This document shows positions 1 through 5,556 of a stretch of DNA of 30,308 nt, piece after piece. The notes under the pieces were generated by a model. It searched no databases. It was not told the DNA's origin and saw only the letters and a list, made by a program, of their open reading frames with translations. A program made the translations under genes and the position numbers. Numbering within the stretch: the first letter of the stretch is position 1; each line of letters begins with the position of its first letter. Origin of the DNA: CAZYBU01 sp964645775 (GTDB lineage: Bacteria; Spirochaetota; UBA4802; UBA5550); NCBI GenBank assembly GCA_964645775.1, contig CAZYBU010000039.1, positions 1 to 30,308 of the forward strand, given 5' to 3'.

Positions 1-1
1 C

Positions 2-37
2 GGATATATAGAGCAATTTTTAGAAAATTCAGGTTAA
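2..37 (+). CDS. possible 3' tail of a gene entering from the left
   Basis: An open frame enters from the left edge and ends in TAA at 35-37, encoding GYIEQFLENSG. It reads like the end of a small acidic protein, which would suit an upstream cassette or immunity gene, but eleven residues cannot identify anything. It is AT-rich like the rest of the island and lies 36 bases before the next coding start. It may equally be chance. Confidence 0.22.
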   Translation, partial: GYIEQFLENSG

Positions 38-73
38 GGAATTAATACTGAAATAAAATAGATATTACCGGGA

Positions 74-613
74 TTGAACGGAAATATAAAAACGACCTGG
101 TGGGAGCCCCCGCTGAGATATGTTGACCCGGACGGTAATGCTCTTCTTGATACTGGTATTCAATTAAAAAAGGGAGATACTGTTCCGGTAGGCTGGGTTT
201 TCCAAAGTAAAAGTTTCAGTAATTATGACAATATTATTTATAAACCTGGTCCACAATGGGTTGCTCAAAGAAATAGAGAGGTGCTTAAATTAAATGGTGG
301 AAATAGCCTTGTCAGACTCTCACGAGAATGGAAATCTGCTACTTCAAAAATTAATTCTGGGGATAAAACTACATCAATAACTATAATTGCTTCAAATACA
401 GGCAAGAGAGACGATGAAGGCAATGCAATATATAATCTTTCAGTTAATATTAAAGAAGGCAAGAAATCTGAAACAACGAGTCTGTATTTTTTTACTGCTA
501 AAGATAAATTGACAAGTGATGCTATTATCAAGGAAGACGTTTCAAGATTAATGAATAATATAAGTGGTTCTACCCAGAAACCAGTGGGGGTTAAAGTTGA
601 AGACAAACGTTAA
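74..613 (+). CDS. orphan Rhs C-terminal tip (putative polymorphic toxin)
   Basis: The 179-residue protein opens with NGNIKTTWWEPPLRYVDPDG. The PLRYVDPDG part is the motif that ends the Rhs/YD-repeat core; in Rhs toxins everything after it is the variable toxic tip. Here the core is missing: an in-frame stop (TAG, 59-61) lies just upstream and the only near start is TTG at 74. This is therefore a displaced tip module rather than a full rhs gene. The tip (residues about 21-179) is lysine- and serine-rich and I recognise no nuclease, ADP-ribosyltransferase or deaminase motif in it. The next gene overlaps it by 17 bases and encodes a small lipoprotein, the usual place for an immunity gene. The region is clearly more AT-rich than the chromosomal genes further right, suggesting transfer. 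Toxicity is inferred only from the Rhs motif and gene order, and the fragment may be inactive. Confidence 0.55.
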   Translation: MNGNIKTTWWEPPLRYVDPDGNALLDTGIQLKKGDTVPVGWVFQSKSFSNYDNIIYKPGPQWVAQRNREVLKLNGGNSLVRLSREWKSATSKINSGDKTTSITIIASNTGKRDDEGNAIYNLSVNIKEGKKSETTSLYFFTAKDKLTSDAIIKEDVSRLMNNISGSTQKPVGVKVEDKR

Positions 614-1016
614 ATACATTCTATTCATACTTATTGTAGCAGTTTTTTGTGGCTGTTCAAGATCTAAAACGCCTGAAAACGAATCTAATCTGGTAAAAAT
701 AATTAATTACGAAGATTTAGATAAAACAGTATTTACAAAAGGAAATATATATATAATACCAGAAAATCGAGGTGATCATTCTGCCTATTATATCCAAGGG
801 AAAACATCTGGAATGTACATTCAGGTTGATGAACCAGGGGTTATTAGGGGCATAAGTTTTGAGGATAATTTAAAAGATGAAAGAGTGAGCACTGTTCGTA
901 AGGTAGAAAATAATTCAATAATATGGGAAATTTATGGACCTAAAGAACAAATAGTTATTAAAATAAATAAAGATGATAACTCTGATTTTGAAATTATTCG
1001 ATCAAAAAAAGAGTGA
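597..1016 (+). CDS. small lipoprotein, candidate immunity protein of the Rhs tip
   Basis: I take TTG at 597 as the start because a purine-rich GGGGG run lies about seven bases upstream. It gives MKTNVKYILFILIVAVFCGC, a classic short lipoprotein signal: two lysines, a hydrophobic run and a lipobox-like VFCGC. An earlier in-frame start at 564 would put a long polar extension before the signal and is less likely. The mature part (about 120 residues) is polar and probably beta-rich, with no family I recognise. It overlaps the Rhs tip by 17 bases, so the two are probably translated together. If it is the immunity protein, its lipid anchor would place protection in the periplasm or at the outer membrane, hinting that the toxin acts there. 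That is inference from context. Confidence 0.55.
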   Translation: MKTNVKYILFILIVAVFCGCSRSKTPENESNLVKIINYEDLDKTVFTKGNIYIIPENRGDHSAYYIQGKTSGMYIQVDEPGVIRGISFEDNLKDERVSTVRKVENNSIIWEIYGPKEQIVIKINKDDNSDFEIIRSKKE

Positions 1017-1078
1017 TTGCCCAGCCTACGCACGTCCTGTGCTTCGGCTGGAAGTAGCTTGTTGCTATTGGCCGCATC

Positions 1079-1175
1079 GCACAACAGCATGTAGCCGGTT
1101 CGGGCGGAGTACCGCCCTCTCCCAAATTGCCTTCGCTACGCTACGGCAACTTCGGCTACACGCGGAACGTTGAAC
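1079..1175 (+). repeat. attC-like site 1 (cassette recombination site)
   Basis: The site runs from GCACAAC (1079-1085) to GTTGAAC (1169-1175), the AAC/GTT ends expected of an integron attC; GTTGAAC fits the GTTRRRY core exactly. Inside is an outer stem, GCATGTAGCCG (1087-1097) against CGGCTACACGC (1153-1163). It has one mismatch on the top strand, which becomes a G-T pair on the bottom strand. A GGGCGG-AGTA-CCGCCC hairpin follows (1102-1117), then a second hairpin whose loop holds CGCTACGCT. The 97-base length is in the normal attC range. It shares sequence and fold with site 3. Confidence 0.5.
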
Positions 1176-1198
1176 AAAGGGAAAGGTATCGATTATCT

Positions 1199-1339
1199 AT
1201 GGTGAAAGTGTTGATGTTTCGCTTCTTGTACTGGTGCAGGAGAAATATTTTCTTTATATGGTTACTTTCTAGGGTCGGATATTCGGTACAAGACGAATCA
1301 ATTTCTGCGGAGAAGAGCCCGCGCCATGTACAAAAATAG
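1199..1339 (+). CDS. weak small open frame between attC-like sites
   Basis: A 46-residue frame starts at ATG 1199 and contains a hydrophobic stretch (FIWLLSRVGY) flanked by arginines and lysines, so it could be a tiny membrane peptide. An AAAGG run about 15 bases upstream is a poor ribosome site. It is the only candidate coding content of the interval between attC-like sites 1 and 2. I would not rely on it being a gene. Confidence 0.18.
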   Translation: MVKVLMFRFLYWCRRNIFFIWLLSRVGYSVQDESISAEKSPRHVQK

Positions 1340-1465
1340 TGATTGCACGATTTCTCTTTTATATTTAAATTCCATTAATAGCTCATGACGTTTGTGCTCA
1401 GGCGGCTTCATCGAGCAGACAGGATGTTAGCCTGCCGGCACGCAGCAGGATGCTGCAAAAAAGCC

Positions 1466-1524
1466 GGCCAACTCGGCAGAGTATCATCACCAGGGTGGCA
1501 AAGATACTCTGCTAAACGTTATAT
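1466..1524 (+). repeat. attC-like site 2 (short form)
   Basis: The site runs from GGCCAAC (1466-1472) to GTTATAT (1518-1524). It encloses a perfect ten-base inverted repeat, GCAGAGTATC (1476-1485) and GATACTCTGC (1503-1512), with a 17-base loop. The unpaired spacers between the ends and the stem are TCG and TAAAC. A length of 59 bases is that of the shortest attC sites. GTTATAT departs from GTTRRRY at one position. If it is a real attC, the crossover lies between G1518 and T1519 and the hicAB cassette begins there. The stem could alternatively be a plain terminator, but no T-run follows it. Confidence 0.42.
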
Positions 1525-1575
1525 GAAACGGCCAAAAACTTAAGGGCGGCACGCCCTGTGCCGGTAATAAAAAAC

Positions 1576-1607
1576 TTGACATTGATACCACAAATTAGTA
1601 CTATAAT
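1576..1607 (+). promoter_or_regulatory. hicAB promoter
   Basis: The -35 box is a perfect TTGACA (1576-1581). Seventeen bases later comes TACTAT (1599-1604), overlapping a perfect TATAAT at 1602-1607. The expected transcription start (about 1611-1614) falls on or just before the hicA ATG at 1614, so the message should be leaderless or nearly so. No Shine-Dalgarno sequence precedes the ATG, which agrees. Confidence 0.65.
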
Positions 1608-1613
1608 CACAAA

Positions 1614-1868
1614 ATGATTTCTAAGAACCGAAAGACTTTAGAAGACATCTTCAAAAAGCCAACAATGTCATCTATTCAGTGGAAAGACATCGAAGCTTTA
1701 TTGCTATCGATAGGTGCTGAAATAAGTGAAGGAGAAGGATCAAGAATTCGTATTAAACTTAATAATGTACGAGCAGTTTTTCATAGACCGCACCCGAAAA
1801 AAGAAACAGACAAAGGTGCAGTAGCATCAATGAAACGATTTTTAGAAAATGCAGGTATAAAACCATGA
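1614..1868 (+). CDS. hicA: HicA-family mRNA interferase toxin
   Basis: This 84-residue protein belongs to the HicA family of small toxins that bind double-stranded RNA and cut mRNA. The conserved C-terminal part is clear: FHRPHPKKETDKGAV, then a helix ending RFLENAGI. It is of the subtype that begins with an RKTLEDIF-like helix and WKDIEALL and has GSRIRI where the better-known HicA proteins have the catalytic GSHH. From memory, that arginine is normal for this subtype, so I do not read it as inactivation. hicB follows with a four-base ATGA overlap. The toxin-first order is typical of hicAB. The promoter suggests a leaderless transcript, so toxin translation may be weak compared with the antitoxin. 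Confidence 0.88.
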   Translation: MISKNRKTLEDIFKKPTMSSIQWKDIEALLLSIGAEISEGEGSRIRIKLNNVRAVFHRPHPKKETDKGAVASMKRFLENAGIKP

Positions 1869-2197
1869 TGGAATATAAAGGATATATTGGAGTTGTAAAC
1901 TATGATTCTGATGCAAGGATATTTCATGGTGATGTAATAAATACAAAAGATGTAATTACATTCCAGGGAACTTCAGTAAAAGAAATTGAAAAAGCATTTA
2001 AAGATTCAATAGATGATTACATAAAGTGGTGTAAAGAAGAAAGTGTAAATCCTGAAAAACCATATTCCGGAAAATTTAACCTAAGAATTTCTCCAGAACT
2101 TCATAGAGAAATAGCTATAGCTTCAACGAAAATGAATGTATCATTGAATAAGTTTGTTGAAAAAGCACTTATCGATGAATTGTCTCATGTAGAGTAA
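1865..2197 (+). CDS. hicB: HicB-family antitoxin
   Basis: This 110-residue protein has the two parts of HicB. The N-terminal partial RNase H-like fold (residues 3-50, YKGYIGVVNYDSDARIFHG and following) masks HicA. The C-terminal ribbon-helix-helix domain (about 72-106, FNLRISPELHREIAIAS then SLNKFVEKAL) binds the operator. Its start overlaps the hicA stop in ATGATG; either ATG (1865 or 1868) could be used. It would neutralise HicA and repress the pair's own promoter. The sequence is intact and AT-rich like its neighbours. Confidence 0.88.
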   Translation: MMEYKGYIGVVNYDSDARIFHGDVINTKDVITFQGTSVKEIEKAFKDSIDDYIKWCKEESVNPEKPYSGKFNLRISPELHREIAIASTKMNVSLNKFVEKALIDELSHVE

Positions 2198-2264
2198 AAC
2201 TTATAGTACAGCCTCTGCCCTCCTAGCGTCGGCCGCAACAAACTCATTGTAATTTGGCCGCATC

Positions 2265-2371
2265 AGATAACAAAGGCTAAACGCGGCGCCGGAGTACCGG
2301 CTTGAACTTCGCCAAATTTTCACCTCCGCTACGCTGCGGTGAAAACGTCGCATACGCCGGAAACGTTGAAC
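2265..2371 (+). repeat. attC-like site 3 (cassette recombination site)
   Basis: The site runs from AGATAAC (2265-2271) to GTTGAAC (2365-2371). The outer stem is GCGGCG (2283-2288) against CGTCGC (2346-2351). Inside are a GCCGG-AGTA-CCGGC hairpin (2288-2301) and a TTTTCACC/GGTGAAAA hairpin (about 2317-2345) whose loop contains CGCTACGCT. Site 1 has the same plan, the same AGTA loop, the same CGCTACGCT loop and the same GTTGAAC end. The similarity extends left to a shared TTGGCCGCATC (1069 and 2254 regions). Two such sites bracketing complete small-gene modules is what a cassette array looks like. Confidence 0.52.
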
Positions 2372-2418
2372 AAAGCCGCCTGCAGTCCGCTTTGCGGACC
2401 GACAGGGCGGCGGCTTTT
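2372..2418 (+). terminator. nested stem-loop with short T-run after hicAB
   Basis: AAAGCCGCC (2372-2380) pairs perfectly with GGCGGCTTT (2409-2417). Nested inside is GTCCGC-TTT-GCGGAC (2385-2399). The structure ends in TTTT, so it would act as an intrinsic terminator on the plus strand and insulate the next module from hicAB transcription. It sits immediately after attC-like site 3 and is not shared with site 1. Confidence 0.5.
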
Positions 2419-2434
2419 CGGGCATAAAATATAC

Positions 2435-2502
2435 TCAACATCTTATTTCTGATATCGTACAATCCTTCCTGAAACAACAGGAGGATACCATGATATCAGA
2501 AA
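2435..2502 (+). promoter_or_regulatory. promoter and inverted-repeat operator of the higBA-like pair
   Basis: TCAACA (2435-2440), a 17-base spacer and TACAAT (2458-2463) make a fair promoter. A perfect 11-base inverted repeat flanks the start region: TTTCTGATATC (2446-2456), inside the promoter spacer, and GATATCAGAAA (2492-2502), across the start codon. Such a repeat is a good candidate operator for the pair's helix-turn-helix antitoxin. It could also fold in the mRNA and hide the AGGAGG ribosome site (about 2479-2484), giving a second, translational level of control. Confidence 0.5.
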
Positions 2503-2825
2503 AACTGCTCAGACGTTACGAGCGCGATCTCACGCTCAATGATGATGATTTAAGACAACTCCAGGAGTATCTTTGTGTTAATCCCAGAGCAGGTGAGGTG
2601 ATCAAGAACACAAATGGAGTGCGAAAACTGAGATGGGCAATAAAGGGGAAGGGAAAGCGGGGAGGTGCCCGGATCCTATATATCGACTTTTTCGCCTTTG
2701 ATAAGATTTACCTGCTATCAGTGTATTCAAAGTCGAAGAAAATAGATATCAGTGAAGATGAGAAGAAGATCATCCGCTTACTGGTAGAAGAACTTAAAAG
2801 AGAGTTAAGGAAAATCAATAAATGA
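2490..2825 (+). CDS. higB: RelE/HigB-family toxin
   Basis: This 111-residue basic protein looks like the RelE/HigB superfamily of ribosome-dependent mRNA interferases. It has a central GVRKLRWAIKGKGKRGGARILYIDFF, the usual strand pair with basic residues that contact RNA, then DKIYLLSVYSKSKKIDISEDEKK, the typical last strand and helix. A strong CAGGAGG lies six bases before ATG 2490. The antitoxin gene follows with an ATGA overlap; toxin-first order is the hallmark of higBA. Exact assignment to HigB rather than another RelE branch is uncertain, since the family is divergent. Confidence 0.8.
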   Translation: MISEKLLRRYERDLTLNDDDLRQLQEYLCVNPRAGEVIKNTNGVRKLRWAIKGKGKRGGARILYIDFFAFDKIYLLSVYSKSKKIDISEDEKKIIRLLVEELKRELRKINK

Positions 2826-3160
2826 AGAAAAATGATAAATCGACGGTTGGTGAAAATGTTATTACGGCTTTGCGTCAGGCTGTTGACTACGAAAAAGGTA
2901 AAGATGTAAAAGGGATCAGGAAAAACAGTATCTCTGTAGCCCCCTTGCCTCATTACAGGGGTAAAAGCATCAAGTTGATCCGTGACAGACATGGCCTGAC
3001 TCAATTAACATTTGCATATATAATGGGAGTGTCCCTGAAAACCGTAGAGGCCTGGGAGTCGGGGAGAAACGAGCCTCAGGGACCGGCTCAGAGGATGCTC
3101 TACCTCATGGAAAATGACGTGAACTTCCTGGAGAAATATGATCTTGTAAAAAGCATGTAG
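2822..3160 (+). CDS. higA: XRE-family HigA-like antitoxin
   Basis: This 112-residue protein carries a C-terminal XRE helix-turn-helix (about residues 50-90: IKLIRDRHGLTQLTFAYIMG, then SLKTVEAWESGRNEPQGPAQRML). This is the canonical arrangement in HigA/NadS-type antitoxins, with the W-x-S-G-R-N-x-P turn. The basic N-terminal segment (1-45) probably wraps the toxin. It overlaps the toxin stop by four bases, so translation is coupled. Its likely target is the inverted repeat around the start of the toxin gene. Confidence 0.82.
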   Translation: MKKNDKSTVGENVITALRQAVDYEKGKDVKGIRKNSISVAPLPHYRGKSIKLIRDRHGLTQLTFAYIMGVSLKTVEAWESGRNEPQGPAQRMLYLMENDVNFLEKYDLVKSM

Positions 3161-3199
3161 GCTTGCTGCCCGCGTTACATAAGCTAATTAGATAAATCC

Positions 3200-3237
3200 T
3201 TGACTATACGCAAAGAAATGTGTAACATCATGTGTAA
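3200..3237 (+). promoter_or_regulatory. vapBC promoter with direct repeat
   Basis: TTGACT (3200-3205), a 17-base spacer and TAACAT (3223-3228) form a strong-looking promoter. The octamer ATGTGTAA occurs twice as a direct repeat (3218-3225 and 3230-3237), covering the -10 box and the start of transcription. That is a plausible binding site for VapB. A good ribosome site (AGAGGTGG) precedes the vapB ATG. Confidence 0.5.
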
Positions 3238-3251
3238 ACAGAGGTGGTAGT

Positions 3252-3452
3252 ATGGCAACTAATTTAGCTTTAGACGACAAATTGATTATTGAGGCACAAA
3301 AAATTGGAGGTCACAAAACAAAAAAACAAGCAGTTACAGAAGCATTACAGGAATATGTACAACGACGAAAACAGTTAGAAATTATTAATATATTCGGAAA
3401 GATAGATTATGACAGCGACTATAATTACAAAAAAGGACGTTCAAGAAAATGA
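3252..3452 (+). CDS. vapB: VapB-family antitoxin
   Basis: This 66-residue protein has the VapB layout: a short strand (MATNLALDDKLIIEAQK), a turn and helix (GGHKTKKQAVTEALQEYVQRRKQ) forming the ribbon-helix-helix DNA-binding unit, and a basic and aromatic tail (about 40-66) that would thread across the toxin. AGAGGTGG precedes the ATG at a good distance. The stop overlaps the vapC start (ATGA, 3449-3452). The antitoxin looks complete although its toxin partner is truncated. Confidence 0.82.
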   Translation: MATNLALDDKLIIEAQKIGGHKTKKQAVTEALQEYVQRRKQLEIINIFGKIDYDSDYNYKKGRSRK

Positions 3453-3691
3453 AGGTCCTTGTAGATACTTCAATATGGTCTATATCTTTTCGAAGAAAAC
3501 AAGAACAGTTAAGCCACAATGAGAATATATATCTCAATGAATTAAAAGAACTGATAAGTGAAGTAAGAGCGGTAATTATAGGTCCAATCAGGCAGGAAAT
3601 ATTGTCTGGTATATCAAATATTGAACATTTTACATTATTAAAGGATACATTAGCGTATTTCAAGGACAATGAAATACTTAAAGAACTTTAA
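3449..3691 (+). pseudogene. vapC: truncated VapC (PIN-domain) toxin
   Basis: The 80 residues begin with MKVLVDTSIWSISFRRK, the PIN-domain first strand with the metal-binding aspartate at position 6, and continue to IIGPIRQEILSGI with the conserved glutamate. The frame then stops right after DNEILKEL. VapC proteins of this type run to about 130 residues and carry further essential acidic residues in the missing half, so nuclease activity is very unlikely. Base composition changes abruptly at this point, from AT-rich to GC-rich, and the next sequence belongs to a different gene family. The truncation therefore marks a DNA junction rather than a point mutation. Confidence 0.75.
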
Positions 3692-3920
3692 ATCCCCGCC
3701 ACCTGCTGTGGCGATATCAATGATTAATGGAGAAAGGGGTGTCCGGTATGTTCACATGGAAGTCGGGTACGCGGGCGAAAACCTTTTTCTCCAGGCGGAA
3801 GCCCTGGGTCTCGGTACCGTGGTTGTGGGAGCCTTCAGCGACAGGCGGGTTAAAGGCGTTCTATCCCTGAAAAAGAAAGAAGTGCCCCTTGCCATTATGC
3901 CCGTGGGATACAGGAAATAG
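3690..3920 (+). pseudogene. 3' remnant of a SagB-type nitroreductase gene
   Basis: The last 65 or so residues match the C-terminal end of nitroreductase/SagB-type flavoproteins: GERGVRYVHMEVGYAGENLF, LQAEALGLGTVVVGAF, then VPLAIMPVGYRK. The FMN-binding N-terminal two thirds are absent. The in-frame ATG at 3669 lies inside vapC in another frame and has no ribosome site, so this is a remnant and not a gene in its own right. It belongs to the GC-rich chromosomal backbone and was presumably whole before the accessory island arrived or rearranged. A small hairpin, CGCCAC-CTGCT-GTGGCG (3697-3713), sits at the junction. Confidence 0.72.
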
Positions 3921-3938
3921 CCATTGGTATCTCAGGGA

Positions 3939-4799
3939 TCATGAGTCTGCCAGTATCTTCGGAACCTCTTCCTCCATGCCGATGGCCATGATATGCACAC
4001 CGTCGGCAAAGGACCGCAGCTCATTGATCATCCGGGAGGCCATGGCCATCCCCTCCTGCCGTGGATTGTCGCTTTTCTCCATGATCTCTATGAGATTCTC
4101 CGGCACCCGGACCCCCGGGATCTTATCATTCATGAAACGGGCCATCTTCGCGGACTTAAGGGGAATGATTCCGGCCAGGACAGGCGCTCCGATATGTTTC
4201 GCGTCATTTTGAAATGATTCAAAGTCTTTAACATCAAAGACAGCCTGCGACTGGAAGAACCTGGCCCCTTTCCGGGCCTTCTTTTCCATGGTAAGGACCT
4301 GGAGTTCCCGCGGTTCGTACCCCGGATGACAGGCCGCGCCGGAAAAGAGGGCGACCGGTCCCTGGATCCTGTTTCCCTCGAAATCGATACCTTCGTTCAG
4401 GCCGGTTATGATCCCCAGCAGTGTCATGACATCGATGTCAAAGACGCTTCGGGCGGCAGGATGGTCGCCGTGGATGGGAAGGTCACCCGTTACAACCAGA
4501 AGGTTGCGGATACCGAGGAGGTTAGCTGAAAGAAGGTCCGACTGCAGGGCGATACGGTTCCTGTCCCTCAGAGTCACCTGGGCGATGACCTCGATCCCTT
4601 CTTTGCTTATAAAGCTCCCGGCCGTCAGGGAACCGAGACGCATGTTTCCCCTCTGGCACTCCGTGACATTGAGAGCGTCGATGTGCCCATTCATGGCCCG
4701 GGCCTTTGTCAGCATCTCTTCCAGGTCCGTTCCCCTGGGCGGCACGACCTCTGAAGTGACCGTAAATTCACCAGCTTTGATTCTTTCCTGGAAACTCAA
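3939..4799 (-). CDS. metF: 5,10-methylenetetrahydrofolate reductase, catalytic subunit
   Basis: This 286-residue protein is a MetF-type TIM barrel that reduces methylene-THF to methyl-THF with FAD. Visible are the N-terminal SEVVPPRGTD, corresponding to the catalytic-glutamate strand, NVTECQRGNMR, the LVVTGDLP strand for folate/flavin binding, and the FFQSQAVFDV strand. Length is normal. The gene overlaps metV by four bases (ATGA), so the two subunits are co-translated. Pairing with MetV is typical of anaerobes and acetogens, where the enzyme serves methionine synthesis or the methyl branch of the Wood-Ljungdahl pathway. No other pathway gene is present here to tell which. It converges on the nitroreductase remnant with an 18-base gap. 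Confidence 0.9.
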   Translation of the reverse strand: MSFQERIKAGEFTVTSEVVPPRGTDLEEMLTKARAMNGHIDALNVTECQRGNMRLGSLTAGSFISKEGIEVIAQVTLRDRNRIALQSDLLSANLLGIRNLLVVTGDLPIHGDHPAARSVFDIDVMTLLGIITGLNEGIDFEGNRIQGPVALFSGAACHPGYEPRELQVLTMEKKARKGARFFQSQAVFDVKDFESFQNDAKHIGAPVLAGIIPLKSAKMARFMNDKIPGVRVPENLIEIMEKSDNPRQEGMAMASRMINELRSFADGVHIMAIGMEEEVPKILADS

Positions 4800-5464
4800 T
4801 CCCGGCTCGCCCCGGCAGGTTTGTAACCGCGCACGATGTTTATACTTTTCGCCTCGCGGTGGTCTTTCCGGATGTCAATATCCAGAAGCTCGTCAAGTCT
4901 GCCTTCTTCCTTCAGATATTCATAGATTAGTACCCAGACACATTCCTTCTCGGGCGATACCTCGCACTTTCCGTCAACGGAACTGCCGCAGGGGCCGTTC
5001 AGGAGTCCCTTCGCGCACCGTGTATAGGTACAGTATCCGAAGGTCTGACCCACGGTGCAGTCACCGCAAAGAGCGCAATACTCACGGAAGGTCCCCAGAC
5101 GTTCCATGGAACCGAGAAAACGGCTCTCCACTCCAGGTACCAGCGGTTTTTGTAAAAGTTCCCTCAGGCTTCCCAATCCCGCCCCGCAGGCGGTGACAAC
5201 TATGGCCTCAGACCTTTCGACCGCTTCTCTGTTCTTTTTACGGGTCTGCTTTAGAAGTCTCAGGTCGCACGCTGTTTCGCAGATGTCGTAGCCTGTAACC
5301 TCCTTGCCCTGTTCCGTCAAAAGGCGGGAGAGTTCCTTTACCTCGTCCAGGCCGCCTGTTTTGCAGCTCGTGGCGCAGTCTCCGCATCCCAGGATGAAGA
5401 CCCTTGAGTAGGGGGTCAGTTCTTCGAGCAGGAGTCCCGGGTCTCGTTTTTCCGTTACGATCAT
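4796..5464 (-). CDS. metV: MetV, zinc/cysteine-rich partner of methylene-THF reductase
   Basis: This 222-residue protein matches MetV (MTHFR C-terminal domain family). The N-terminal half is a Rossmann-like fold beginning FILGCGDCATSCKTGG and containing CETACD and VTACGAG. The C-terminal half is a cysteine cluster, CALCGDCTVGQTFGYCTYTRC and NGPCGSSVDGKCEV, that binds metal. In acetogens MetV associates with MetF and is required for activity. Here it precedes metF with a four-base overlap. GGGAAGA lies about seven bases before the ATG. A possible promoter of its own lies at 5501-5529. Confidence 0.88.
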   Translation of the reverse strand: MIVTEKRDPGLLLEELTPYSRVFILGCGDCATSCKTGGLDEVKELSRLLTEQGKEVTGYDICETACDLRLLKQTRKKNREAVERSEAIVVTACGAGLGSLRELLQKPLVPGVESRFLGSMERLGTFREYCALCGDCTVGQTFGYCTYTRCAKGLLNGPCGSSVDGKCEVSPEKECVWVLIYEYLKEEGRLDELLDIDIRKDHREAKSINIVRGYKPAGASRD

Positions 5465-5500
5465 AGGTTATCTTCCCAGGTTGTATTCATCGCAGATTAC

Positions 5501-5529
5501 AATGTACACAGAGGTATGCCTGAGGGCAA
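5501..5529 (-). promoter_or_regulatory. possible metVF promoter
   Basis: Read on the minus strand, TTGCCC (5524-5529), a 17-base spacer and TACATT (5501-5506) lie about 40 bases before the metV start. The match is moderate. It would let metVF be expressed separately from the ilv genes upstream. Confidence 0.3.
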
Positions 5530-5556
5530 GGCTTATTAGATTCAGTATATCTTACT

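Larger units (their letters stand above)
1017..1613 (+). other. intergenic stretch with two attC-like sites and little coding
   Basis: About 600 bases lie between the lipoprotein gene and hicA. The left part (about 1020-1180) is GC-richer and is repeated imperfectly at about 2209-2376. The middle (1180-1430) is AT-rich with only one weak 46-residue open frame. The right part holds nested hairpins: GCCGGC at both ends of 1434-1469 enclosing GCAGCA/TGCTGC, then a long stem at 1476-1512, a small GGGCG-GCA-CGCCC hairpin at 1544-1556, and the hicA promoter. The arrangement fits one small or empty cassette bounded by two recombination sites. Confidence 0.5.

Noticed and set aside
1020..2376. CRISPR-like repetition in the accessory island
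   Set aside because: Only two long imperfect copies far apart with different contents; no short regular repeat-spacer unit and no cas genes.
3157..3250. A fourth attC-like site between higA and vapB (GCGTTACAT at about 3173)
   Set aside because: The GTT end is present, but I could find no matching AAC end or paired stem upstream, so it was not called.
4408..5196. Long plus-strand open frame of 262 codons
   Set aside because: It is arginine/serine-rich out-of-frame translation of metF and metV, whose minus-strand products are well-recognised families.
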